Below are positions 1 to 8,525 of a stretch of DNA of 64,000 nt, in pieces (within the stretch, counting starts at the first letter, position 1; the number at the start of each line of letters is the position of its first letter). Source of the DNA: RDXT01 sp033765305 (GTDB lineage Bacteria > Bacteroidota > Bacteroidia > J057); assembly GCA_033765305.1 (NCBI GenBank), contig JANRID010000002.1, forward strand, positions 97,512 to 161,511, in the 5' to 3' direction. The notes beneath the pieces are model-generated. The model ran no database searches. It was not told the DNA's origin and saw only the letters and a program-made list of their open reading frames with translations. The position numbers were made by a program, and so were the translations under genes.

Positions 1-558
1 ATGCGCCACCTGATACTCGCCGGTGCGGCGCGCATCCAGCCGGGTATAGCCCCAGTAGTGCTCGGTGATAAACTCCGCCTCGCTCCCCGGCTGCAGCGGC
101 GCCGCCTGCGCGGCCGCATCCACGGCCAGCCGGTTCCAGCGCCCCCGGAATTTCCAGTCGTAGGAGACGCGGAGCTGGCCGCCCTCCTCCGCCCAGCAGT
201 GCCGCATCGGCACCGTGCGGTAGTGCTCGCCGTACACCGCATTGGCGACCCAGGAGATCGCCGGCTTCGGCACCAGCTCGCGGATGAAGACCGAAGCCCG
301 CCGCCGCACGCCGTCGGCCTCCCGCACTACATAAAACCGCAGGTTTACTTCCTCGAAGCGCTGGTGAAACGGCACCGGCACCCCCAGCAGGCGGGTATCG
401 TCGAAGAGAAACCCGACCAGGCTCACATAGCAGCGCCCATCGAACAGATCGTGGGCGGTGCCGGCGGGCATCCAGGGTGCCAGCAGCGCCGGATCGAGGG
501 TGTAGTTGGCCAGGATCAGGCGGGACCAGCGGGCTGTGAGAAAGGGGCGTCCGGACAT
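1..558 (-). CDS. DUF2071 (YqjF-like) family protein, 3' end cut by window edge
   Basis: An open frame runs from the ATG at 558 to base 1 without a stop, so at least 186 codons are present and the C-terminus lies outside the window. Visible segments such as VGFLFDDTRLLGVPVP, FEEVNLRFYV, FIRELVPKPAI, YGEHYRTVPM and TEHYWGYT are the pattern I associate with DUF2071/YqjF proteins, whose biochemical role is unknown. It starts 19 bases after the murB stop and is probably the last gene seen of the same transcription unit. The family call rests on recalled motif order only. Confidence 0.75.
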   Translation of the reverse strand, partial: MSGRPFLTARWSRLILANYTLDPALLAPWMPAGTAHDLFDGRCYVSLVGFLFDDTRLLGVPVPFHQRFEEVNLRFYVVREADGVRRRASVFIRELVPKPAISWVANAVYGEHYRTVPMRHCWAEEGGQLRVSYDWKFRGRWNRLAVDAAAQAAPLQPGSEAEFITEHYWGYTRLDARRTGEYQVAH

Positions 559-577
559 AGGGCTGCGATCGCAAGGT

Positions 578-1585
578 TCAGATGACATTCACTTCCCGCT
601 CCAGTGCAATGCCGAAGCGGGCTTGCACGTCGGCCTGGATGCGCGCAGAGAGCGCCAGAATTTCGGCGCCGGCGGCGCCGCCGTAGTTGACCAGCACCAG
701 GGCCTGGCGGGCATGCACGCCGCAGGCGCCTTCGCGGCGCCCTTTCCAGCCGCAGGCCTCGATGAGCCAGCCGGCAGGGACTTTCACGCTGCCGTCGGCC
801 TGGGGGTAGGCCGGCATCTGCGGATGCTGCGCCTGCAGCGCAGCCGCCTGCGCAGCCGGAATGCTGGGGTTCTTGAAAAAGCTGCCCGCGTTGCCGATCT
901 CCGCCGGATCTGGCAGCTTGCTTCGGCGGATGCGGCACACCGCCTCGCTCACCTTGCGGAGATCCGGCTCGCCGCCGATCGCGGCCAGCTCCTGCGCGAT
1001 GTCTCCATAGCGGGTGTTCAGCACCGGAGTCCGGGACAGGCGCAGGCGCACGCGCAGGATCAGGTATTTGCCTTTCAGCTCCTGCTTGAAGATGCTTTCC
1101 CGGTAGCCAAAGCGGCAAGCCGCCCGGTCGAAGCGGTGGACCGCACCGGTTTCGAGGTGCATGGCGTCCAGGGAGTCGAATACATCCTGCAGTTCAGCGC
1201 CGTAGGCGCCGATGTTCTGGATCGGAGCAGCGCCTACCGTTCCGGGAATGAGCGACAGGTTTTCGATTCCGCCCAGTCCCTGCGCGATGGCCCATTCCAC
1301 CAGCCCGTGCCAGGGCTCGCCGGCCCCGGCCTCCACCAGCGCCGTGCCGGCATCCGACTCCAGCAGTTCGATGCCGCGGATTGCGGCCCTGAGCACAATG
1401 CCCTCCACCGGGCCGGTAAAGAGCAGGTTGCTGCCGCCGCCCAGCACCAGGATAGGCTGGCTCCGGTGCGCGTTGTCCATGATAAACTCCAGGGCATCGC
1501 GCTCGTTTTCCACCTCCACCCACCAGCGGGCCGGCACATCGATCCCGAAGGTATTGTAAGGGCGGAGGGAAACCTGGGTTTGCAT
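578..1585 (-). CDS. murB: UDP-N-acetylenolpyruvoylglucosamine reductase MurB
   Basis: MurB reduces UDP-GlcNAc-enolpyruvate to UDP-MurNAc with FAD and NADPH in cytoplasmic peptidoglycan precursor synthesis. The protein opens with RPYNTFGID, as in the family, followed by the FAD-binding motif VLGGGSNLL and then GTVGAAPIQNIGAYG. GYRESIFK marks the type I (E. coli-like) enzyme, GNAGSFFKNP carries the catalytic Ser, and the C-terminus REVNVI holds the catalytic Glu. About 335 residues fits type I. I chose the ATG at 1585 because it puts RPYNTFGID near the N-terminus; an ATG at 1597 and a GTG at 1633 are in frame, but the GTG sits at the edge of the hairpin at 1635-1660. It lies downstream of the OmpH genes, separated by that hairpin. 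Confidence 0.95.
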   Translation of the reverse strand: MQTQVSLRPYNTFGIDVPARWWVEVENERDALEFIMDNAHRSQPILVLGGGSNLLFTGPVEGIVLRAAIRGIELLESDAGTALVEAGAGEPWHGLVEWAIAQGLGGIENLSLIPGTVGAAPIQNIGAYGAELQDVFDSLDAMHLETGAVHRFDRAACRFGYRESIFKQELKGKYLILRVRLRLSRTPVLNTRYGDIAQELAAIGGEPDLRKVSEAVCRIRRSKLPDPAEIGNAGSFFKNPSIPAAQAAALQAQHPQMPAYPQADGSVKVPAGWLIEACGWKGRREGACGVHARQALVLVNYGGAAGAEILALSARIQADVQARFGIALEREVNVI

Positions 1586-1634
1586 CCGGGCGGGCATGGC
1601 GGCTGTATTGAGTGGCGCAGGGATTTGAAACACA

Positions 1635-1660
1635 AATACCCCGACGCGAATCGGGGTATT
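1635..1660 (-). terminator. Hairpin between the ompH pair and murB
   Basis: A perfect 10-bp stem (AATACCCCGA / TCGGGGTATT) with a 6-base loop lies just after the second OmpH gene, reading on the minus strand. The following bases are only moderately T-rich, so it may be a leaky or attenuating terminator and not a full stop. Confidence 0.55.
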
Positions 1661-1679
1661 GCTCGGTACGGGAGCGGGA

Positions 1680-2240
1680 TCAGTTGGACCCGGCGGCGGC
1701 GGCCGGCTGGTCTTCCGGCAGCTTGATGCCCAGGCGGGCCATGATTTTCTTGGTCAGGTCATGCTCCTCGGGGCCTTTGAGGAGGATCGAAACACCGGAG
1801 CCGTCCACCGTATTGAAGATGTAGGTGTAGCCTTCGGCATCGGAAATCGCGGTGATTTCCTTCTGGAGCTTTTCCACGATCGGCTTCATCATCTCCTCGC
1901 GCTTGGCGAGAAGCTTCTGCTGCGCATCGTTGGCGGCCTGCTGGATTTCCTGCTCTACCTTCAGCAGGTTGCGGTACTTCGGAGCCAGCACGGCGGTATC
2001 CTGGGTCGTCTGCTGGAGAGATTCGAAGTCTTCCACCAGGCTTTGCAGGTACATGCGCTTGGCCTCGATATTCTGGCCCAGTTTGCGCTCGTAGGTAGCC
2101 AGTTCCTGGTTCATGGTCTGCGTTTCCGGCATGTAGGCCAGAATCGCTTCGATATTGGCATACCCGATTTTCAGCGTCTGTGCGAAAGCAGATCCTGCAA
2201 ATGCGAAGAGGGCAATTGCCAGGAAGGTCGTCAGCCTCAT
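1680..2240 (-). CDS. OmpH/Skp-family periplasmic chaperone (second of pair)
   Basis: About 186 residues: signal peptide ending AGSAFAQ, then the IGYANIEAILAYMPE start that typifies OmpH/Skp, a long charged coiled-coil (about residues 40-130) and a C-terminal beta segment with YIFNTVDGSGV. Skp proteins hold unfolded outer-membrane proteins in the periplasm and hand them to the Bam complex, which fits the position downstream of bamA and of another OmpH gene. I chose the ATG at 2240 because it gives a clean signal peptide; upstream in-frame sequence does not look coding. The C-terminus ends in a short Ala/Pro-rich tail. Confidence 0.88.
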   Translation of the reverse strand: MRLTTFLAIALFAFAGSAFAQTLKIGYANIEAILAYMPETQTMNQELATYERKLGQNIEAKRMYLQSLVEDFESLQQTTQDTAVLAPKYRNLLKVEQEIQQAANDAQQKLLAKREEMMKPIVEKLQKEITAISDAEGYTYIFNTVDGSGVSILLKGPEEHDLTKKIMARLGIKLPEDQPAAAAGSN

Positions 2241-2370
2241 ACGAAGGGTAGTTAAGAAGGTATTAAACACGTGAAAATGAACAGCGTGCAAAGGTAGCAA
2301 ATATCCCTGGATCGCAACGGGAAAATTTGCTTCCCGCCCGCGAAAGACCCGGCCGCATGAGGCAGAGGCC

Positions 2371-2895
2371 TCAGTCGTTGCCGCTGCCAAGGCCCAGATC
2401 CGTCAGGACGTCGTTGCTCAGGTCAAACAGGGCATTGGTGTACAGCCAGGTCACCTCGCCGGCCTTGTCGAAGACGAAGTCGAAGCGGCGCGCCTTGGCC
2501 ACTGCCTCCACCGACCGGAACACCCGGTCCTGGATCGGCTTCACCCGGCTTTCCTGCAGCGTAAAGAGCTCGCCGTTGTAGCCGAATTTCTTCTCCCGGA
2601 ATTCTTTGGCTTCGCGTTCGGCCTGGAAGATTTCATCCTGCTTCTGCTGGCGCACATCCTCCGGCAGCAGCACTTCCTGCGCCTGGTATTCCTCGTACAT
2701 GCGCTCGATGGCCTGGTACTTCTGCTCCAGTTCCTGCTGCCAGCGCTGGGAGATCCGCTCGATCTCGTCCTGGGCAGTCTTGTACTCCGGAATCCGCTCC
2801 ATGATGAGCTTGGTATCCACGTACGCGATTTTCTGGGCGACAGCCGTGCTGCCGGCTACCAGAAGGGCAATGAGGAGGGCGAATGTCTGTTTCAT
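2371..2895 (-). CDS. OmpH/Skp-family periplasmic chaperone (first of pair)
   Basis: About 174 residues with signal peptide (start MKQTFALLIALLVAGSTA, cleavage after AVAQ), then IAYVDTKLIMERIPEYKTA, matching the OmpH start where a lysine-like strand precedes the coiled coil. The helical arm spans about residues 35-110 and is rich in Glu, Gln and Lys. The start at 2895 is set by the signal peptide. It follows bamA by about 145 bases and precedes the second OmpH gene by 130 bases, the arrangement usual in Bacteroidota. It likely escorts outer-membrane proteins to BamA. Confidence 0.88.
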   Translation of the reverse strand: MKQTFALLIALLVAGSTAVAQKIAYVDTKLIMERIPEYKTAQDEIERISQRWQQELEQKYQAIERMYEEYQAQEVLLPEDVRQQKQDEIFQAEREAKEFREKKFGYNGELFTLQESRVKPIQDRVFRSVEAVAKARRFDFVFDKAGEVTWLYTNALFDLSNDVLTDLGLGSGND

Positions 2896-3040
2896 ACGGT
2901 CAAGGTTGAAGATGTGTCCGAATTCAATCCGAATACGATCGGTATCCAACGCGATATACGCAAATCTGGCTCCAGACGGCGGCCCGATGAAAACCCGCCG
3001 CACACGCTTGCATAGCATCCGGACACACCCTTCGGCCTGG

Positions 3041-5563
3041 TCAGAAGTTCTGGCCCAGAATGAAGTGAAAGCGGCTGCCGGAGCGGTTCGGATCGGAGTC
3101 GCTGGCTGCATCGAATCCATACCCCCAGTCGAGGCCCAGCAGGCCCACCATCGGCAGCATGACGCGCAGGCCTACCCCTGCCGCCCGGCGCAGGTTGAAG
3201 GGGCTGTACTCGCGGATCGTGCTGTAGCCGTTGCCGCCCTCTAGGTAGCCCAGCACCCATACCGGCGCCGACTGGTTGAGGGAAATCGGATAGCGCAGCT
3301 CGGTCACGAATCGGTTGTAGAACGGATACCCGCTGCCGTTGTTGGTCAGGCTGTTGTTTTCGTAGCCCCGCAGCGGCAGAATCTCCTGGCCGTTGAACCC
3401 GGCAAAGGCAGTGCCCACCAGACCCGCACCGCCGAGGAAGAAGCGCTCGAAAGGCGGAATGCCCAGCTGCGGATTGTAGGCACCCAGGAAGCCCGCTTCG
3501 AGCTTGGTGTTGAGCACCAGATTGCCCGCAATGCGGAAGAACCAGCTGCTCAGGAACTTCCACTTGTGGTACTCGAGCAGGTTGTACTTTTCCGATCCGC
3601 TGAGATCCGTGTAGTCGCGGTCGCGGTTGAATACCAGCGAATACGGCGGCGTAGCCTCCACCGAGAGCGACATGATGCTGCCGCTGCGCGGATAGATCGG
3701 GGCATCCACGCTGGACCGGTCGAAGCTCTGGCGCAGCGTCAGGATGTTGACGAAGGCCCGCGACTCGCCGGTGAAGCCGATGAAGCCGATCCGGCTGGGG
3801 TTGATAATGTCGTAATACTTGTAGCTCAGCGAGGTGCGCGAGGTAAAGAAGTCGTCGGGGAACTTCAGCCGCCGGCCGTAGTCTACCGAAGCGCTCAGGG
3901 TGCTGATGCGGAAGTTTTCGGTAATCCGGCTGGGATTCTGATAGATGTAGTAGTTGGCCGAAATGCCGAGCGAGTTGGGCTTTTTGCCGCCGAACCAGGG
4001 CTCGATGAAGGAGATGGAGTAATTCTGGAAGTTGGCGCCGTTCATCTGCACCGCCAGGCTGACCTGCTGGCCATCGCCGGAGGGCACGGGCCGCCAGGCA
4101 TTGCGCTGCAGGAATCGCTTGGTGGAGAAGTTGTTGAAGCCCAGCTGCACCGTTCCGATGAAGCCGCCACCGAGGAATTCGTTGGTCAGCGGGTTGAACT
4201 GCCGCCCGCCCCAGCCGCCCTGGAGCTGGAGCTGGTCCGCAGGCCGCTCCTCGACGCCGTAGCGGATGGCCACCGTGCCGTTCTGCGGATTGGGCTGCGG
4301 GGCCACATTCAGCTTCTCCTGGTCGAAGTAGTTGAGTGCCAGAATTTCCCGCTGCGTGCGGATGATGTCCGAGCGGCTGAACTTCTGCCCCGGCGTCGTG
4401 CGCAGCTCGCGGAAGACCACCTGGTCGCTCGTCTTGGTGTTGCCGTCCAGGGTTACATCGTTGATGATGGCCTGGGGGCCTTCCTGCACCCGCAGCTCCA
4501 GGTCGATCGAGTCGCCCTCCACCTGTGCCTCGACGGCGTCCACGTTGAAGAACAGATAGCCGTCGTCGAGGTAGATCGAGCTGACATCCGACCCGTTGGG
4601 ATCGCCGAAAAGGCGCTTGTCGATCCGGGCCTTGCTGTACACATCGCCCCGCTTGATGCTCAGCACCTCGTTCAGGATCCGCGTATCGTACTTGAGGTTG
4701 CCTACCCAGGCAATGTTGCGGTGGTAGTATTTGATCCCTTCCTGGATGTCCATCTCCACGATCACGTGCTTCGGATCGGTCTGGTACATGGTATCGCGGA
4801 TGATGAGCGCATCGCGGAAGCCCTCCTCCTGATAGGCGGCCAGCAGGGCGTCTTTCGCTTCCTCATACACCTTGGGGATATATTTCGAAGGCTGCCATAC
4901 GCGGAACCAGAGCTGCTCCTTGGTTTTCTTGAGCTTGCGCTTGACTTTCAGGTCGGAAAATTCGGCATTGCCTGCAAGGCGGATTTCCTCGATCTTGATC
5001 CGTTCGCCCTTGTCGATCTTGATATTGACCGTCACCCCGTTTTTGAGAATCTTATCCGGCTCGGTCTCGATCTCGACGCGGGTATTGAAAAACCCCTTCT
5101 CGATGTAGAAATTCCGGATTACCCGGTCGGCGGTTTTGCGCTTGGACTCGGTCAGGATGGTGCCGCGGATGAAATTGATCTTTTCCCGCAGCTCGTCGGC
5201 CTGGCTTTTGGAGATGCCCTGGAAGGAAAACTGCGAAATACGCGGACGCTCGGCCACCTCGATGACCAGAAACACCTTGTTGCCCGTGATCCGGTCGGCA
5301 CGGATGGCCACATCGCCGAAGATATTCTCTTTCCAGAGGCGTTTGACGGCATCGGAGATCTGGCTGCCGGGCAGCATGATGGTCTCCCCGACGCTCAGGC
5401 CGCTGATCCCGATGACCGCTGTCTGATCGCTGTACTGGGCGCCGGTCACTTCGATGCCCGCGATGACGAAGGGCTGGGGATTGTCGATGTCGAACTGCGC
5501 ACGGAGCGGCAGGCTCAGGCCCGCTGCGGCGAGGAGGCAGCACATCAGTCGGATAGGCTTCAT
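3041..5563 (-). CDS. bamA: Outer-membrane protein assembly factor BamA (Omp85)
   Basis: An 840-residue protein: signal peptide ending LPLRAQ, five POTRA-like repeats over roughly residues 25-440 (for example ITGNKVFLVIEVAERPRI, GVTVNIKIDKGERIKI, IINDVTLDGNTKTSDQVV), then a C-terminal beta-barrel (about 460-840) that closes with HFILGQNF, an aromatic end as expected. BamA inserts beta-barrel proteins into the outer membrane. The barrel includes the RGYENNSLT segment, probably the lid-loop RGF/RGY motif. Its ATG overlaps the uppS stop by four bases (ATGA), so translation is probably coupled, and the two OmpH chaperone genes follow. Confidence 0.95.
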   Translation of the reverse strand: MKPIRLMCCLLAAAGLSLPLRAQFDIDNPQPFVIAGIEVTGAQYSDQTAVIGISGLSVGETIMLPGSQISDAVKRLWKENIFGDVAIRADRITGNKVFLVIEVAERPRISQFSFQGISKSQADELREKINFIRGTILTESKRKTADRVIRNFYIEKGFFNTRVEIETEPDKILKNGVTVNIKIDKGERIKIEEIRLAGNAEFSDLKVKRKLKKTKEQLWFRVWQPSKYIPKVYEEAKDALLAAYQEEGFRDALIIRDTMYQTDPKHVIVEMDIQEGIKYYHRNIAWVGNLKYDTRILNEVLSIKRGDVYSKARIDKRLFGDPNGSDVSSIYLDDGYLFFNVDAVEAQVEGDSIDLELRVQEGPQAIINDVTLDGNTKTSDQVVFRELRTTPGQKFSRSDIIRTQREILALNYFDQEKLNVAPQPNPQNGTVAIRYGVEERPADQLQLQGGWGGRQFNPLTNEFLGGGFIGTVQLGFNNFSTKRFLQRNAWRPVPSGDGQQVSLAVQMNGANFQNYSISFIEPWFGGKKPNSLGISANYYIYQNPSRITENFRISTLSASVDYGRRLKFPDDFFTSRTSLSYKYYDIINPSRIGFIGFTGESRAFVNILTLRQSFDRSSVDAPIYPRSGSIMSLSVEATPPYSLVFNRDRDYTDLSGSEKYNLLEYHKWKFLSSWFFRIAGNLVLNTKLEAGFLGAYNPQLGIPPFERFFLGGAGLVGTAFAGFNGQEILPLRGYENNSLTNNGSGYPFYNRFVTELRYPISLNQSAPVWVLGYLEGGNGYSTIREYSPFNLRRAAGVGLRVMLPMVGLLGLDWGYGFDAASDSDPNRSGSRFHFILGQNF

Positions 5564-6303
5564 TTGGAGAGTTGTTCGCTGATTTTACCAAACCGGCGTT
5601 CCCGCCGCTGAAAATTTACAATAGCTTCATAGAGGTCTTCACGGCGGAAATCGGGCCAGAGCTTTGCCGTGAAGAAGATCTCGGCATAGGCAATTTCCCA
5701 GAGCAGGAAGTTGCTGATGCGGTGTTCGCCGGAGGTGCGGATGAGCAGCTCCGGATCGGGGGCGAATGCAGTGCTGAGGGCCTGGCCGATGCGGGCCTCA
5801 TCGATGGCATCGGGCGGGAGTTCGCCGGCCTGCACCTGGCGGGCCAGCTGCCGGACGGCTGCGGCCAGATCGGCGCGGGCGCCGTAGCTCAGGGCCAGCG
5901 TGAGGGTCATGCGCTGATTGCCTGCGGTGAGGTCCATGGCTTCCGTCAGGCGCGACTTGCAGTTGCCGGGCAGGCGGTCCAGATCGCCGATGGCGCGCAG
6001 GCGCACATCGTTTTCGGTCAGGGTAGGCGTCTCGGCGCGGATCGTATCCACGAGCAGGGTCATGAGCGCGTTCACTTCACGGCGGGGCCGCTGCCAGTTC
6101 TCCGTGGAGAAGGCATAGAGCGTCAGGAAGCGCACGCCCAGCTCGGCGGCGCCTTCGGTGGTATCCCGTACCGCTTCGATCGCGGAGCGGTGGCCGAAGA
6201 TCCGTTCGTTTCCGCGTGTTCTGGCCCAGCGTCCGTTACCGTCCATGATGATCGCAACATGTTGAGGCAAAGCGGCCAGATCAATTTGAGCTTTCACACT
6301 CAT
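5560..6303 (-). CDS. uppS: Isoprenyl transferase / undecaprenyl diphosphate synthase
   Basis: Cis-prenyltransferase that makes the C55 lipid carrier for peptidoglycan and O-antigen. The catalytic Asp is in IIMDGNGRWA; YAFSTENW, ALSYGARADL and LIRTSGEHRISNFLLWE follow in the family order, and the C-terminal RRERRFG is also typical. About 247 residues. I chose the ATG at 6303, which gives a normal short N-terminus; an in-frame ATG at 6351 would add 16 residues not seen in the family. It is the first gene after the terminator at 6468-6506, so it probably heads the uppS-bamA-ompH-ompH unit. Confidence 0.95.
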   Translation of the reverse strand: MSVKAQIDLAALPQHVAIIMDGNGRWARTRGNERIFGHRSAIEAVRDTTEGAAELGVRFLTLYAFSTENWQRPRREVNALMTLLVDTIRAETPTLTENDVRLRAIGDLDRLPGNCKSRLTEAMDLTAGNQRMTLTLALSYGARADLAAAVRQLARQVQAGELPPDAIDEARIGQALSTAFAPDPELLIRTSGEHRISNFLLWEIAYAEIFFTAKLWPDFRREDLYEAIVNFQRRERRFGKISEQLSK

Positions 6304-6467
6304 GGGCGACAATAAGAAGCGGATGCTGCTGAATCTCTGAAGCGCCCGCATCCGGTAAGTCTGCGCAATCAGGATTCAAAGCTACTAAATTGACGCCTAC
6401 GGTAAAAACCCATTTTGATTGCCCTGTATGGGAGACGCCTGCGCAGGCGCAGGGGTTGCGCGGTGCA

Positions 6468-6506
6468 TAAAAAAAGATTCCAGCGCAGGGGATCTGCGCC
6501 GGAATC
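6468..6506 (-). terminator. Rho-independent terminator after the DUF6089 gene
   Basis: On the minus strand a stem of 6 bp plus 6 bp with one mismatch (outer GGATTCC/GGAATC, inner GCGCAG-type) and a 5-base loop is followed by seven T. It lies between the DUF6089 stop and the uppS start and should separate the two transcription units. Confidence 0.85.
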
Positions 6507-6532
6507 CGGTATGCGTTCGGGCGTGCCCGTTC

Positions 6533-7384
6533 TCAGCGGAAGGTCGGGCACCGCACCCAGTCGATGATGTAGGTCAGGCGCGCGCAGGTGTAGATGTACC
6601 AGTCGCTCTGCGTCCGGTCGCCGCGGATGCCGTTGACCACTGCTGCGCCCTGGGGAAACTGGCTGCGGTCGATGCGGTCGGACAGGATGGCCGCCACCGG
6701 ATTCTGCGCCCGCAGGGCGTCGAGGTCCGGATACAGGCCGCTGACGTCGTCCAGGTAGTCGGTGAAGGTCTTGCGGAAGCCCGTCTCGATCTCCAGATCG
6801 ATGTGGCGGCTCAGCGCGAAGCGCGCACCTACGCCCATCGGGAAGCAAATCTGGGTGAGCTTGTACGGGGCAGGGTTGTTGCCGGTGGGGTTGGGCAGAA
6901 ACTGGCCCTCAGTGCCCATCGGCTGCAGGTCGTACCACTGGCCGTTGAGCTGTGCCTGCGGATTGAAGGAAAAAATGCCGATCCCGCCGAACATATACGG
7001 CGTATAGGCCGGCCGGTAGGCGAAGCTCCGGTCCGAGGGGATGAAGTCCAGCACAATCTGGTTGCTGATCTCCATGATCGGCGTCCGGAAATGCAGATTG
7101 CGGCGGTTGCGGGCCTCGTTGCTGGAGACCGAGTCGGCAGCACGGGCCCAGCCGTAGTTGAAGTTCAGGCGCCAGGTCATGTAGGGATTCATCCGGTAGG
7201 AAATATCCGCACCGAAGCCGCCTTTGGTAAACTTGAATGTCAGGTCGTCATCCAGATCACCCAGGTAATTCGTGGGGCCCGTCGAAATCCCTGCCTTGAA
7301 ATATCCGTAGCGGTACTGCGCCCACATGCTTGTAGCCGAAACCAACGCCAGCGTCAGAATTGCGAAACGCTTGATTGCTTTCAT
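6533..7384 (-). CDS. DUF6089-type outer-membrane beta-barrel protein
   Basis: About 283 residues with a signal peptide (MKAIKRFAILTLALVSAT, cleavage near SMWAQ) and a mature part of alternating amphipathic strands. GYFKAGISTGPTNYLGDLD is the opening I associate with DUF6089 proteins that sit in Bacteroidota bam loci, usually between nadK and uppS as here. No enzymatic motif is seen. The ATG at 7390 would add two residues (Met-Tyr). It probably belongs to the outer membrane; its exact role is not known. Confidence 0.8.
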   Translation of the reverse strand: MKAIKRFAILTLALVSATSMWAQYRYGYFKAGISTGPTNYLGDLDDDLTFKFTKGGFGADISYRMNPYMTWRLNFNYGWARAADSVSSNEARNRRNLHFRTPIMEISNQIVLDFIPSDRSFAYRPAYTPYMFGGIGIFSFNPQAQLNGQWYDLQPMGTEGQFLPNPTGNNPAPYKLTQICFPMGVGARFALSRHIDLEIETGFRKTFTDYLDDVSGLYPDLDALRAQNPVAAILSDRIDRSQFPQGAAVVNGIRGDRTQSDWYIYTCARLTYIIDWVRCPTFR

Positions 7385-7637
7385 GTACATAAGGGTTTTG
7401 ATCTGTTGGTGAATACGTCCATGAATTCCGCGCTTATCGCTTAACGAACCCGCTTCCGCTAAAGTATAGCGGCGCATGTGTTCGGCAGGGACAGGCTGGG
7501 TAGGGGTAGAGTCAAATTACTGTGAAGCGTTTGGTGCTGCAAGGTACGTAAGCCTGCCCAGGGATGACGCATCCGCCCTGCGGCAGGTATCTTTATCAGG
7601 TGTATGTATCCAGCGGCTGCATACCCTACCGCTGCCC

Positions 7638-8525
7638 TCAGTTGCGGTTGTCGATCCCCCACATCAGGCTCCGCCGCAGGTTGTCCACGTGCTTGGCGGT
7701 GGACATCCGCAGGAGCCGGATCTTGAAATTGGCCCGCCGCACGGCAATGGCCGTTTTGGCTGTCACCAGCTCTGTACGCGTATCGAGCGCCACCATCGCC
7801 TCCCCCGACCGCGATTCGATCTCGAACGACACCACCCAGTCGTCCGGGATCACCACCGGCCGCACCGTGAGCGAATGCGGCGCCACCGGCGTGATGGCAA
7901 AGGTGGCCGAGCTGGGAAAAATAATCGGCCCGCCGCAGGACAGGCTGTAGGCCGTGGAGCCGGTAGGGGTCGCCACGATCAGCCCGTCGCCCCAGTACGA
8001 GTTGAGATATTCACCGTTGATATAGGTATGCACGGTGATCATCTCGTTCGTCTTGCTCTTGTGGATGGTCAGGTCGTTGATCCCGTAGGGGTTCTGCCCG
8101 AAAAGACCCGGCGGGTCCGAAATCACGGACAGCAGGGAGCGCTTGTCGATCCGGTACATGTCGCGCAGCAGCTCCTCCGTCGCCGCGATCAGCTCGTTCT
8201 GCGTCACGCTGGTCAGGTAGCCCAGCCGCCCGAAATTGACCCCCAGAATCGGCTTGCCCAGCCGCCCCGAAAACCGGACCGCCTCCAGCACGGTGCCGTC
8301 GCCGCCGAAGCAGTACAGAAACCGGCAGTCCTCCAGCTCTTCCGGCTGGCTGAAGACCGGGGTCTTGCCTGCCGGCAGATGCTGCGGAATCCGCTCCGAC
8401 AGCTGCCGCGCATAGTCCTGGTACAGGGTATAGCCGATCCCCCGCATCCGGAGATAGCCGAAAAACTGGGCCAGATTCCCGAAATCGGTGTTGTCCGTGA
8501 TGCGTCCGAAGATGGCGATCTTCAT
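7638..8525 (-). CDS. nadK: NAD kinase
   Basis: Makes NADP from NAD with ATP or polyphosphate in the cytoplasm. The hallmark GGDGT is at residues 74-78, followed by LGVNFGRLGYL. The usual NE/D-containing segment appears as IHKSKTNEMI, then GDGLIVATPTGSTAYSLSCGG and ITPVAPHSLTVRPVV. At 295 residues it has full length. Its ATG overlaps the stop of the upstream Omp85 gene by four bases (ATGA), which fixes the start at 8525. A gap of about 250 bases with no feature I can name separates it from the DUF6089 gene. Confidence 0.95.
   Translation of the reverse strand: MKIAIFGRITDNTDFGNLAQFFGYLRMRGIGYTLYQDYARQLSERIPQHLPAGKTPVFSQPEELEDCRFLYCFGGDGTVLEAVRFSGRLGKPILGVNFGRLGYLTSVTQNELIAATEELLRDMYRIDKRSLLSVISDPPGLFGQNPYGINDLTIHKSKTNEMITVHTYINGEYLNSYWGDGLIVATPTGSTAYSLSCGGPIIFPSSATFAITPVAPHSLTVRPVVIPDDWVVSFEIESRSGEAMVALDTRTELVTAKTAIAVRRANFKIRLLRMSTAKHVDNLRRSLMWGIDNRN

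Noticed and set aside
3566..5611. A 681-codon plus-strand frame antisense to bamA
   Set aside because: It is a shadow of the clear BamA coding sequence and has no recognisable domain.
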